Positions 43,705 to 51,903 of a stretch of DNA of 64,000 nt are shown piece after piece. The notes beneath the pieces were generated by a model. The model saw only the letters and a list, made by a program, of their open reading frames with translations. It made no database searches and was not told where the DNA came from. Numbering within the stretch: position 1 is the first letter of the stretch; the number at the start of each line of letters is the position of its first letter. Source of the stretch: Butyrivibrio sp. INlla18 (GTDB lineage: Bacteria; Bacillota; Clostridia; Lachnospirales; Lachnospiraceae); contig NZ_FMXK01000014.1 of NCBI RefSeq assembly GCF_900103635.1, positions 1 to 64,000 of the forward strand, read 5' to 3'. Position numbers and translations under genes: made by a program.

Positions 43705-44084
43705 TTCTCTTCCTCCTTCTCAGGCTCTTTTTCTGAAATAGCGCCAGAATTCATAACGATAACTCCGGCCACTACCAGGAGTACGCCCACAACCTTAAAT
43801 GGAGTGATACCCTGGCTGAAAATAAGGAAGTTCCAGAGCATAGACCACATGAGGGTCAGAGCCTTGTTGGCATAAGCCACTGAAAGCTGGAATTTCTTGA
43901 TCATCTGCTGCCAAACGATGGCGTAAATTCCAAGAATTACGAACTCAAGGCCAAAAAAGGCAATATATTCGAAGGACAAAAACTCATGCTTGGAGGCAAG
44001 GTTTGCCGCAACTGTTGAAAGTGAGTAGATCACAACCGCGCTCTGAAGGAGCAAAAGATCTACAACTCGTATCTTCTTTTTCAT
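43701..44084 (-). CDS. Half-size EamA/SMR-like membrane transporter, subunit 2
   Basis: A 127-residue protein with four membrane helices and an acidic/basic tail (SEKEPEKEEEK). KFQLSVAYANKALTLMWSML and ITPFKVVGVLLVVAGVIVM are typical of EamA/SMR halves. The ATG at 44084 is chosen because GAGGAG lies 11 nt upstream; a GTG at 44093 is too close to it. Its stop overlaps the start of subunit 1, implying matched production. It could flip polyprenyl-phosphate sugars for the GT-C-like proteins just downstream. Confidence 0.78.
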   Translation of the reverse strand: MKKKIRVVDLLLLQSAVVIYSLSTVAANLASKHEFLSFEYIAFFGLEFVILGIYAIVWQQMIKKFQLSVAYANKALTLMWSMLWNFLIFSQGITPFKVVGVLLVVAGVIVMNSGAISEKEPEKEEEK

Positions 44085-44089
44085 TAAAA

Positions 44090-45061
44090 TCACTTCTCCT
44101 CGCTTCCGTATGAAGGATAGATCGCGCTCACGAAGTGCTCTGCAATGTGAGCGTTACATTCAGCGTTCACGTGAATGTTATCAAGAAGCCATGTGGAGCT
44201 ATTGTCCTCATGGATTGTTCCGTAGTAGTTATCAACAAAAGAAACACCGGTTGCTCCAGACACATCGATCATGAACTGAAGGTATGTTGTGAGCTTGCCG
44301 TTTCCAAAGTCGTATCTGTCGCCGCTTACAAGGCTTCCTGAGCTGTCATAGGCATAGCACATAGGGAAAGACATGCATACGATCCTGATGTATGGGTATT
44401 TCTCCTGGATCATTTGAATTCCAGCCTTGAGCGCTCCGCTAAAGGTCATAGGGTCTACATCGTTATCAGGATTCATACCTACTCTGAGGTTCAAGTAATC
44501 CTGCGCATTGTAGTAGATAACAAGAGTATCAACCTTGCTAAAATCAGTCTCTTCAAGGGCTTCTGAGCTCAAAATATACTGACTATCTTCAAAATTTCCA
44601 GTCTTATCCTTAAGTGGTGTGAAGTCCTCATTTACGATGCACTTAGCAACATTGTAGAAGCTATATGCATCAAGAACGTAGTCATCGCTGTAATCTGTGT
44701 TCTTAAGAGCAACTGTTGAACCAGGGAAGCCAGCATTTATTACATTTGAGCCTTCAAGCTTTGAGCCAATCTGCTTAACAACACCTGTATCTCCAACGTC
44801 GTAAGTAATAGCGTCATTACCAAGGAAAAGAATTGTCTCAACGCCGTCATCCTCATGTCCAGCCTTCTTTTCATCTGGAAGAAGGAAGATCTGGTCAAGA
44901 ACTTCAACCTCGTAGCTCTCTCCTGTAACGCCCTCAGTCTTGGCTGTTCCCATGTTCCATCTGACAAGCTTGTAGATTGAAAAGATAAGAACCAATCCTA
45001 TCACTGAAAGTGCTGTAATATGAACCCATTTTGGTATAGTAAACTTTTCTTCGTTATCCAT
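44090..45061 (-). CDS. SGNH-hydrolase-like membrane protein with altered catalytic block
   Basis: A 323-residue protein. One membrane helix (about 13-31) is followed by an extracellular domain of SGNH/GDSL type. Block I reads ILFLGNDAITYDVGD, where GDS is usual, so the nucleophile Ser is replaced. Block II-like NAGFPGSTVAL and block III-like LVIYYNAQDY are recognisable, and block V has DNIHVNAECN with Asp and His kept. It may be an inactive or re-purposed SGNH domain in acyl transfer. It is 15 bp after the second SGNH-type gene. AAGGCGGT serves as ribosome-binding site. Confidence 0.72.
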   Translation of the reverse strand: MDNEEKFTIPKWVHITALSVIGLVLIFSIYKLVRWNMGTAKTEGVTGESYEVEVLDQIFLLPDEKKAGHEDDGVETILFLGNDAITYDVGDTGVVKQIGSKLEGSNVINAGFPGSTVALKNTDYSDDYVLDAYSFYNVAKCIVNEDFTPLKDKTGNFEDSQYILSSEALEETDFSKVDTLVIYYNAQDYLNLRVGMNPDNDVDPMTFSGALKAGIQMIQEKYPYIRIVCMSFPMCYAYDSSGSLVSGDRYDFGNGKLTTYLQFMIDVSGATGVSFVDNYYGTIHEDNSSTWLLDNIHVNAECNAHIAEHFVSAIYPSYGSEEK

Positions 45062-45076
45062 AGTTAATTACCGCCT

Positions 45077-46174
45077 TTACCATTCTTTGGAAAAGAGCTC
45101 GTTATAGTCGAAGTCACCAATCATCTGGCGCATTTTCTGTAGCTCTTTTGCCATCTCTTCGGATGAATGAATTTCGTAACTTCCATCCTTAAAGCATTCT
45201 ACCATAAATCTATTAATTTCGGGCTTATAATGTGAATAGTCCGCATAGTTGTTGAGGTCCAGGGTCTCTTCCATATTCTGGAAATAGAAAAGATGTACGT
45301 TGTCGTAAGACAAGAGTCTGTCTGCTACGTACTGATACTGCTTGAAGGTCGCCTCAAAAGTATTCTCCTGCATTACGTTGTGCCAGTAGAGAATGCTATA
45401 TGGTGGGAAAAAGAAATAAAACTCCGTGTCAGGATGCTCCTCCACGAAAGGAAGGATGTTCACCTTGAGATTTTCCTCAGTTTGAGGAATCAGCTCATCT
45501 GCCGCCGCCTCTTTTTCTACCTTCCCAGGCTCTTCGTAGGTGTGCATAACCCACTGAATGTTGTAGTAATCAGGTGTCCACCAGCTAAAGTAGATCTCTG
45601 AAAGGTCCGAGCCTTTTCCCTGAACCACAGGACGCATAATGTACTGAAAGAGCACGTCTTTATTGAGAACATACTGTACATCATTTATATAACTCCTGTC
45701 GTAGAGGTACTCAGGAAGCGGATACTTGGTGGTCTCTATGTCTGCCGTCATGGTTGGGATATCCATGGCAAAAAAGACTTTTTTTATCTGGCTATTCTGC
45801 CTAGCGTAGGTGCTGTCATCAAAAACGATAGAAAGGATATTGTAGTCATCCTTTGGATAAGCACCGCTGTAGCTAAGCTTAACAGTTGGGGTCTCCAGGA
45901 TCTCCATGAAATCATCAGTATCAAAGTTTACTGTCATAGAAGATCCGATGATGCAGCCTTCGTAGCACATATTCTTGGCCATGCCTGGATTCTGGCTCAG
46001 CTGATTGTCCACCACATAGGGAAAACCTGCAATTGGCGCATGGTAGTGGAAAAATGGATCCACATATATAATGATGCCTGCAAACATCACAAAGATCGCC
46101 AGCATAGCAGCAATTATCAGTATGAACAGATTCCTAAACCTGCTATTTTTCTTTTCCATTTTGTTTTCTTTCAT
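45077..46174 (-). CDS. SGNH-like membrane protein, probable MBOAT partner
   Basis: A 365-residue protein. An N-terminal membrane helix (about 14-36) precedes an extracellular domain with CIIGSSMTVNF (block I with Ser) and NYADYSHYKPEIN near the C-terminus (Asp-His pair), as in DltD/AlgX-like partners of MBOAT enzymes. It lies 53 bp downstream of an MBOAT gene, the expected genetic arrangement for O-acylation of an extracellular polymer. ATG codons at 46174 and 46159 and a GTG at 46186 are possible; 46174 is used. The acyl group and acceptor are unknown. Confidence 0.75.
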   Translation of the reverse strand: MKENKMEKKNSRFRNLFILIIAAMLAIFVMFAGIIIYVDPFFHYHAPIAGFPYVVDNQLSQNPGMAKNMCYEGCIIGSSMTVNFDTDDFMEILETPTVKLSYSGAYPKDDYNILSIVFDDSTYARQNSQIKKVFFAMDIPTMTADIETTKYPLPEYLYDRSYINDVQYVLNKDVLFQYIMRPVVQGKGSDLSEIYFSWWTPDYYNIQWVMHTYEEPGKVEKEAAADELIPQTEENLKVNILPFVEEHPDTEFYFFFPPYSILYWHNVMQENTFEATFKQYQYVADRLLSYDNVHLFYFQNMEETLDLNNYADYSHYKPEINRFMVECFKDGSYEIHSSEEMAKELQKMRQMIGDFDYNELFSKEW

Positions 46175-46227
46175 ATCTCTATCCACAAATCTCTTTGAAT
46201 CTCAGATGCTTGTCCACAATTTCCCCA

Positions 46228-47703
46228 TCAGAAGTTCATATACAGGAAGGTGCTAACTCCCGCAAAGCTCACGATTGTCCACGCAAGTAGCAGTATTGTT
46301 AAAAGAGTTGTCTTAAGGCTTATCTTGCACTCTTTTGCATAAGTTATGGCGTTCTTGCCAAAAAAGATCACTACTGCGCTGCCAATCAGGAACATCCACA
46401 GACAGATATCCCATGCAAAGCTAAGCTTCATGATAGGTGTGACCTTTATGATGTACCACAGTTCGTCCAGCTGGAAGCTTGCTGCCATGCTTATAGCTAT
46501 AGGCTTCTTGCCGCCTGTGAACATTCTTGTAAAAAGAAGTATCGCATCCGAGAGGGTCTCTGCCCTAAAGAATACCCAAGCTGCAGTGACGTAGGCGAAA
46601 GTAAGAATCACCTTGATACCTCTGATAAAGATATTTTCATCCTTTGGTGGGATTTTCTTCTGCACCAGTCTTGTGATCACATACAGAATCCCATGCATAG
46701 CTCCCCAAACGATAAATGTCCATCCGCTTCCATGCCATAGACCGCTCAGAAGGAAGATGATCATGAAGTTCACATAGGTCCTAACTTCTCCCTTTCTGTT
46801 ACCTCCAAGTGGAATGTACACATACTTGGTAAAGAACTTTGTAAGGGTGATATGCCATCTCTTCCAGAAATCTATGATGTTCACAGCCTTGTAAGGTGAA
46901 TCAAAGTTAAGGCACAGGTCAAATCCCATCATCATACAGATTCCTGCTGCCACGTCGCAATATCCACTAAAGTCAAAGTACAGCTGGAATGAGTAAAATA
47001 CCGCTGTAAGGATTGCCTCCAAGCTTCCAAGTAAAGCAAGGTTCTCATAACCGTAATTAACTGCAGTTCCAATCGTATCTGCAAGGACCACCTTCTTGAA
47101 CATACCAAGAGATATGAGAAGAAGGGCTCTAAGAATAGTTTCGTAATCAAATTTAGCCTTTGCGGAGTTTTTCAGCTCTTTTACGAAATCACCATAACCC
47201 ATGAGTGGACCCTGTAAAAGCTTAGGGAAAAACATGATGTAGGTCAGATACTCAAGGGGCCTAAATTCATCAATATCCCCGCGGTAGTAATCCACAAGGT
47301 ATGAGATCTGGTTGAAGGTGTAGAAACTGATAGCCACAGGGAAAAATGTGCCGCTGAACTTAAAGAACAGGAGCAGAGCAACATTCACAAGAATACCTGC
47401 AAAGAGCCAGACTTTTCCACTGCCTGGCCTTTTCTCGGCGTCTTTATCCACATTTTTGGCAGCCTTTACCTTGTTTATCCTCATGACATTGATCACATTG
47501 ATGTTCCACAGGATGCTGATTGCAAAGACTACCGCATTCTGGTAGCCGAAAAATGCATAAAAAACTAACGAACCTGCCACGGTCCAGCCCTGCAGCAGTT
47601 TCATTAGTTTCTCATCATCTCTAAAAAACCTCTTAATGAGGTAGTATATAGTTATGAACACTGGCAAAAACGCCAGCATAAAACTGTAAGAATTAAAAAG
47701 CAT
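46228..47703 (-). CDS. MBOAT-family O-acyltransferase
   Basis: A 491-residue polytopic enzyme of the AlgI/DltB type. Conserved segments are FPKLLQGPLMGYGDF, FDFSGYCDVAAGICMMMGF, SPYKAVNIIDFWKRWHITL, and LSGLWHGSGWTFIVWGAMHG with the catalytic His. It should carry an acyl group across the membrane and pass it to an SGNH partner for polymer O-acylation. The ATG at 47703 is preferred over a GTG at 47718. It follows the cytidylyltransferase stop by 2 bp, so the two are likely co-translated. A second MBOAT gene lies at 54128. Confidence 0.92.
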   Translation of the reverse strand: MLFNSYSFMLAFLPVFITIYYLIKRFFRDDEKLMKLLQGWTVAGSLVFYAFFGYQNAVVFAISILWNINVINVMRINKVKAAKNVDKDAEKRPGSGKVWLFAGILVNVALLLFFKFSGTFFPVAISFYTFNQISYLVDYYRGDIDEFRPLEYLTYIMFFPKLLQGPLMGYGDFVKELKNSAKAKFDYETILRALLLISLGMFKKVVLADTIGTAVNYGYENLALLGSLEAILTAVFYSFQLYFDFSGYCDVAAGICMMMGFDLCLNFDSPYKAVNIIDFWKRWHITLTKFFTKYVYIPLGGNRKGEVRTYVNFMIIFLLSGLWHGSGWTFIVWGAMHGILYVITRLVQKKIPPKDENIFIRGIKVILTFAYVTAAWVFFRAETLSDAILLFTRMFTGGKKPIAISMAASFQLDELWYIIKVTPIMKLSFAWDICLWMFLIGSAVVIFFGKNAITYAKECKISLKTTLLTILLLAWTIVSFAGVSTFLYMNF

Positions 47704-47705
47704 TG

Positions 47706-48419
47706 TTATTTGAGCCACTCACTTCTCTTGCTGATCAGAAGTGCCTTAAAAATATCGATATCATCAACAGTTGTAAGCTTTATGTTCTTTTCAGAGCCTT
47801 CGGAAAAGAAGACTTTTTTACCCATTTCGATCATCAGTGTGCAGGAAGCAACTGATCCTGTAATGCCCTTCTTGAGGGCCTCTCTGTGGAGTTCGCAGAT
47901 CTCGCCGAGCTTAAAGCCCTGTGGAGTCTGAGTTCTCTTGAGTTTGTCTCTTGAGTAGGTCTCCTCCGAGCTTGCACCATCCTCAGTCGTGAGCATAGCC
48001 TCAGCGCAAGGGATTGCTGTGATGGCATTGCCGTACTGCTTGGTCTTCATGATGCAATCAGAGATGATCTCGGCTGACACCATAGGTCTGATGGCGTCGT
48101 GGATCAGCACGATATCGTCCTTGTCAAAAGACTTCTCAAGCTCGTATACACCATTTCTGATAGAGCCCTGGCCGTTCTCTCCGCCAGGTACGATGTGTTT
48201 CAGCTTTGTAATATTGAACTGTCTTGCGTAAGCAGAGAGCATCTGCTCCCAGCCCTCAACGCAAACAACAGCGATAGAGTCTATCTCTGGATGATTCTGG
48301 AACGCCTCAAGAGTATAGACGATTACTGGCTTTTCATTTACTGTTAAAAACTGCTTTGGGATATCCTGATGCATTCTGGCACCAGTTCCACCTGCGATAA
48401 TAAGTGCGATTGTTTTCAT
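47706..48419 (-). CDS. IspD/TarI-family cytidylyltransferase (probable polyol-phosphate)
   Basis: A 237-residue protein in the IspD/TarI family. IAGGTGARMHQDIPKQF, VLIHDAIRPMVS and RTQTPQGFKLGEI are present. The HDGARP of true IspD is HDAIRP here, as in TarI-like enzymes that make CDP-ribitol, and the DT pair is AEA. A separate canonical ispD at 2377 supports a specialised role. LicD lies 66 bp upstream in the transcript and would use a CDP-polyol product. No polyol dehydrogenase (TarJ) is visible, so the polyol is unknown. AGAAGGAG precedes the ATG. Confidence 0.82.
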   Translation of the reverse strand: MKTIALIIAGGTGARMHQDIPKQFLTVNEKPVIVYTLEAFQNHPEIDSIAVVCVEGWEQMLSAYARQFNITKLKHIVPGGENGQGSIRNGVYELEKSFDKDDIVLIHDAIRPMVSAEIISDCIMKTKQYGNAITAIPCAEAMLTTEDGASSEETYSRDKLKRTQTPQGFKLGEICELHREALKKGITGSVASCTLMIEMGKKVFFSEGSEKNIKLTTVDDIDIFKALLISKRSEWLK

Positions 48420-48485
48420 AACTTAACTCCTTCTAAACCTCTAAACTACTATTACTTCTACATGTAAATTACTGATACATGCTTT

Positions 48486-49328
48486 TTACTTGATTATATT
48501 TACGTGCATTGGCACTCTCTTGTCCTCTGGAGGAAGTGCCATGAAGTTGCCGTAAGTCTTTGTAAGCCACTTGTCGTGGAGCTTCGGAATAGGGAACTCT
48601 TTTCCCCTGATAATTCCTGTGTCTGGTCCATCGATCAAATGCTCTGGTCCAAAATCAAGGCCCCAATACCTTGGATCTGGCTGCTCATTTGATATGAAAA
48701 GAGTCTTCTTTTCCCCGTGAACTTCCGCAAGTCCGCCAAGAGTCTGAAGTTTAATGTACTGTCTTGCGATTACCTTAAATGGAATCACGCGTCCGATTCC
48801 AGCAAGAACCTTGGCTACAGTCTTCATAGCGCCGTCAAACTTGCTGTAATCAATGTATGGTCTGTGACCCATGGCAAGGGCATAGAGGAATTTCATCCTT
48901 GTAAGCTGCCACTTGTGGTGCCCAGCCTCGATATCAAATACAAAGAGGTCCAGCGTTGGGTGAGAGTATCTGTTCTCGTAAAAGTCCTCTGCACCAAAGC
49001 TTGTGCCCTCGTATGTAAGGTTCTGATCCGCAATCTTAGTGATAAAATCAAAGAACTGTGGGTACTTCTCAAATCTAAGGAGCTTAAATCTCTTATCTGC
49101 CTCTGATTCAAAGACCTCAAGGAACCTCTCATAGTCTTTTCTCAAAAACAGGATGTCAACGTCATCATCCCATGGAATAAAGTCCTGGTGCCTTACAGCC
49201 CCAAGGAATGTGCCTCCATGTAAAAAATACTGAATGCCGTGCTTCTTGCAGATCCTATCTACTTCGCAAAGCATAGCAAAATCAGATTCATGCACTCTGT
49301 CTAAATAATCTTGTACTTCTTTTTCCAT
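48486..49328 (-). CDS. LicD-family phosphotransferase
   Basis: A 280-residue LicD nucleotidyltransferase-fold enzyme. The hallmark is FLHGGTFLGAVRHQDFIPW followed by DDDVDI at about 36-60, with RPYIDYSK and WLTKTYGNFMALPPEDK near the C-terminus, all typical of the family. LicD proteins move phosphocholine or polyol-phosphate from a CDP carrier onto a glycan. With the TarI-like gene next door, transfer of phosphoribitol or phosphoglycerol onto the polysaccharide is the best reading. No choline genes are visible. It acts at the inner membrane face. Confidence 0.9.
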   Translation of the reverse strand: MEKEVQDYLDRVHESDFAMLCEVDRICKKHGIQYFLHGGTFLGAVRHQDFIPWDDDVDILFLRKDYERFLEVFESEADKRFKLLRFEKYPQFFDFITKIADQNLTYEGTSFGAEDFYENRYSHPTLDLFVFDIEAGHHKWQLTRMKFLYALAMGHRPYIDYSKFDGAMKTVAKVLAGIGRVIPFKVIARQYIKLQTLGGLAEVHGEKKTLFISNEQPDPRYWGLDFGPEHLIDGPDTGIIRGKEFPIPKLHDKWLTKTYGNFMALPPEDKRVPMHVNIIK

Positions 49329-49354
49329 AAAAACTACTTCTTTCGTAAAACTTT

Positions 49355-50146
49355 TTATCCGTTAAAAGCCTCAACCTGTGGGTCTTCGTAGATTGTGTAG
49401 CCCTCGATGTTGGCTCTGATCACGAGTCCTTCATCTGTAAGACTTCCCTTGATTGTCCTATTGTCTGGCATCACGATGTATGTGCACTTGGTCTGCCTTG
49501 TGGCTTCCACCAATGCCTTAGCGTCGATAACTTCAGGCTTTTCCATAACCTCATAAACTGCGTTGTAGTAATCCCACTGAGTTACCACCATCTCGCGGCC
49601 AAATGGCATCAGGATATTAGTGTTGTACTGCCTTACAAAGTGCACAAGCTCTGATGGGAATGCAGCGCGTACCCTAGGTTCCCCCTCTGCTGGTGCGATC
49701 TCGTCCACAATATCGATGACGTTCTGTGGAATATGGTAGGCGTTCTCAGCTCTTTGCATATACTGATTTGTGTAGACAAAAGAGCCTGTGACTGCGATAA
49801 TGACCAGCATCACCGGAAGAAGGCATCTCCTTACAGTATCTCTTTTCACACGAGAAAGTGCTCTAGTTGCGGCATAACCAATAGTCACATAGGTTGGGAT
49901 CAGCCACATAATGCGGTAGTAAGTATCCTTACCATCGTCAAAAGCCGCCACATAGGCAATCTTGGTAAATGGAACCAGGAATCCTACTAGGATCACCAGC
50001 GGCAAGATTCCAAACAATATTTTCTTTTTTAGGTCTTTTTCTGAGGTGATGAGATATATGGAAGAGATGATCAGAAGTGCCAGCAGCACTCCATTCCCGC
50101 CATATAGCTTAAGATCGACCCAGCATTCCATAAATATTCCGTACAT
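49355..50146 (-). CDS. Membrane protein resembling the C-terminal half of a GT-C-like protein
   Basis: A 263-residue protein. Helices at about 19-36, 43-63 and 102-123, with a further hydrophobic stretch near 80-95, precede a soluble C-terminal domain with KCTYIVMPDNRTIKGSL and a VIRANIEGYTIYED end. Such a domain normally closes large GT-C-like membrane proteins. The gene upstream (50208-51446) is a membrane protein that stops right after a helix with no soluble end, 61 bp away. Together they look like one protein split in two. However, GGAG lies 8 nt before the ATG at 50146, so separate translation is possible. It may be a two-part protein or a broken gene. Confidence 0.6.
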   Translation of the reverse strand: MYGIFMECWVDLKLYGGNGVLLALLIISSIYLITSEKDLKKKILFGILPLVILVGFLVPFTKIAYVAAFDDGKDTYYRIMWLIPTYVTIGYAATRALSRVKRDTVRRCLLPVMLVIIAVTGSFVYTNQYMQRAENAYHIPQNVIDIVDEIAPAEGEPRVRAAFPSELVHFVRQYNTNILMPFGREMVVTQWDYYNAVYEVMEKPEVIDAKALVEATRQTKCTYIVMPDNRTIKGSLTDEGLVIRANIEGYTIYEDPQVEAFNG

Positions 50147-50207
50147 ACGAATGCTCCGTAATCTATGTCATGTTTCTAATTTTTAAACTGTTGTTTTCTT
50201 CATTTGG

Positions 50208-51446
50208 TCAACTGCTCCAGATTGACAGGTACAGCGCCAGATAAACAAAATTTGGTATCACGCAGATAAATGCTCCTATCAGGACTTTCCAGTCTTTTTT
50301 GATAAAAAGAAGTATCAGTGTCAAGAGCCCAATAAGTCCAGTTGCAAATATCACGCCCATGGCTGTGCACATACCAGATAGCATGTTTACAAATATCAGC
50401 ATGATCCAGCCGTAGGAAGCTGTAGATATTTTCTGCCTGATTCCCGCTTTTGCTGCCACTTTCTCTGTAGTCTGTTCTACACCAGTACTTTCAGCCTTTT
50501 CTTCTTTCTTTTCCATCATTTCCAGGAAAATCCAGAAAATAAGAGGAAATACCAGGTTGCATACTATAGCCTTGCCCTGCCATGTTCTCATAAGAAAGAA
50601 TGTTGCAGGTGTGTGGATCGACACGTTTCCGAACATCATTAGGAAACTCACGATTATCATGAATACAGGCACAAACTCCTGCTTCTTTCTAAATAAGCTC
50701 TTGCCGATTTCCACGTAAACAAGATAAACGAGTGGTATCACGATCAGCGGAATAACCGTGTGTGACATAATCGTGGCATGTATGCCTGAAACCTTAGCAA
50801 TAAATGCGATCCACATAGTGATCACTGCCAACGCATGCCTGATATCAAGGGATGTAGAAATTCCTGTGTATGGCAAGATAGTGTTCATAACATCCGCCTG
50901 CTGCGCAAGAAGTGACTCAACAACATAGTACGCGTCATCCCCGTCAAAGCTTGCCATTAGAATCGCCATCACCATCTGGAACGCAAGGAGAGCAAAGAAA
51001 ATTCCCCAGTAAATGTAGGTCTCTATCTTGTGCTTCTTGGCAACGTCTGGATCTGCAATTTCAAGTTCATCACTGCCTGTGATGCTAGAAGCTGTACTAG
51101 TTCTGTTGTTCTTTGCATCTGCTTTCTTTAAGTAAAAAAGCTTGCTCAAATCCTTGTCCTTGAATACCGCCAACGCCGTCTTTATTATTCCCGGAATCAT
51201 CAGTACCCACGCCAAGATCACATAATACTTCACGCAGTAACTGAACGCATTGTACATGATCTTGGTCATGCAAGGTATCGCAATAATTTCGAAGCCTGCA
51301 ACGTAGATCAGGAAGCCCAGAAGGAACGTTATGCCCAGTCTCTTCTTTTCCTTTGGCAATATGAAGTTGAACGTAATTCCTATCATAAGTGGTGCAATCA
51401 GTAACCAAAATATCAAGCTCACCACTCCAAATATGCTCTGTGACAA
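50208..51446 (-). CDS. Polytopic membrane protein, GT-C-like N-terminal half (DUF6077-like)
   Basis: A 412-residue protein with about nine to ten helices and a Lys/Ser-rich cytoplasmic loop. The external loop ASFDGDDAYYVVESLLAQQA has the acidic pair expected of GT-C proteins. I associate it with DUF6077 from memory only. The start is TTG at 51446, supported by GGAGG 8 nt upstream; no ATG exists nearby. The protein ends at a membrane helix (YLALYLSIWSS), which suggests loss of the C-terminal domain now encoded at 49355-50146. It is the first gene after the repeat array at 51499-51758. Confidence 0.65.
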   Translation of the reverse strand: MSQSIFGVVSLIFWLLIAPLMIGITFNFILPKEKKRLGITFLLGFLIYVAGFEIIAIPCMTKIMYNAFSYCVKYYVILAWVLMIPGIIKTALAVFKDKDLSKLFYLKKADAKNNRTSTASSITGSDELEIADPDVAKKHKIETYIYWGIFFALLAFQMVMAILMASFDGDDAYYVVESLLAQQADVMNTILPYTGISTSLDIRHALAVITMWIAFIAKVSGIHATIMSHTVIPLIVIPLVYLVYVEIGKSLFRKKQEFVPVFMIIVSFLMMFGNVSIHTPATFFLMRTWQGKAIVCNLVFPLIFWIFLEMMEKKEEKAESTGVEQTTEKVAAKAGIRQKISTASYGWIMLIFVNMLSGMCTAMGVIFATGLIGLLTLILLFIKKDWKVLIGAFICVIPNFVYLALYLSIWSS

Positions 51447-51498
51447 GTGTAGTTCCTCCGTCTCTCGATTATCTTAGCTTTAATTTGCTAGAAAATCT

Positions 51499-51758
51499 TT
51501 ACCTGCAAGTCTTATTTTTCCCCGGATGCAGGTAACTCCCCGCATGCCTTAACATAAATTTGCTTGAAATCTTTACCTGCAAATTTATTTTCTCCCCGGT
51601 TGCAGGTAACTCTCCGCAACTCTATACCCTAACTTGCTAGAAAATCTTTACCTGCAAGTTTTATTTTTTCCCGGATGCAGGTAACCTTCCTCTACCCTTA
51701 GCCTAAATTTGCTCAAAATCCTTACCTGCAAATCTTATTTTCCCTCAAATGCAGGTAA
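51499..51758. repeat. Phased array of four 37 bp inverted repeats
   Basis: Four units, each with arms TTACCTGCA and TGCAGGTAA spanning exactly 37 bp, lie at 51499-51535, 51573-51609, 51648-51684 and 51722-51758. Their starts are 74, 75 and 74 bp apart. A left flank TTTGCTxGAAAATC recurs before the units, and the loops are T/C-rich and alike. The spacing is not a constant multiple of three and frames are closed, so it is non-coding. The array fills the leader of the TTG-started gene at 51446. It is the main content of the 571 bp gap 51447-52017, which has no gene. Confidence 0.88.
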
Positions 51759-51761
51759 AAT

Positions 51762-51836
51762 GGTCCACTAACCCCGTCCCCTAGGTCCACTCTTTGCAAA
51801 AATGAGCTCTAACCTCCGTCCCTAGGGCTCATTTTT
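51762..51836. terminator. Two tandem CCTAGGGACGG-type elements, the second a terminator-like hairpin
   Basis: Related cores CTAACCCCGTCCCCTAGG (51768-51785) and CTAACCTCCGTCCCTAGG (51809-51826) sit in tandem. The second is enclosed by AAAAATGAGC (51798-51807) and GCTCATTTTT (51827-51836), a 10 bp stem that would be followed by T on either strand, so it could stop transcription in both directions. On the minus strand it lies after udk. Confidence 0.6.
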
Positions 51837-51903
51837 TTGTTTTGTAAGCCTCGGCTAGTTGGTGAGTGGGGATTTGCGAGTTTATAAATCAATTCACGGT
51901 CTT

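Noticed and set aside
47706..48419. Second copy as the housekeeping ispD
   Set aside because: Its motifs differ (HDAIRP, no DT pair) and its neighbours are LicD and MBOAT, whereas the copy at 2377 is canonical.
51499..51758. Possible CRISPR array
   Set aside because: The repeats are inverted-repeat units of 37 bp at a fixed 74-75 bp period with similar, not unique, spacers, and there are no cas genes nearby.
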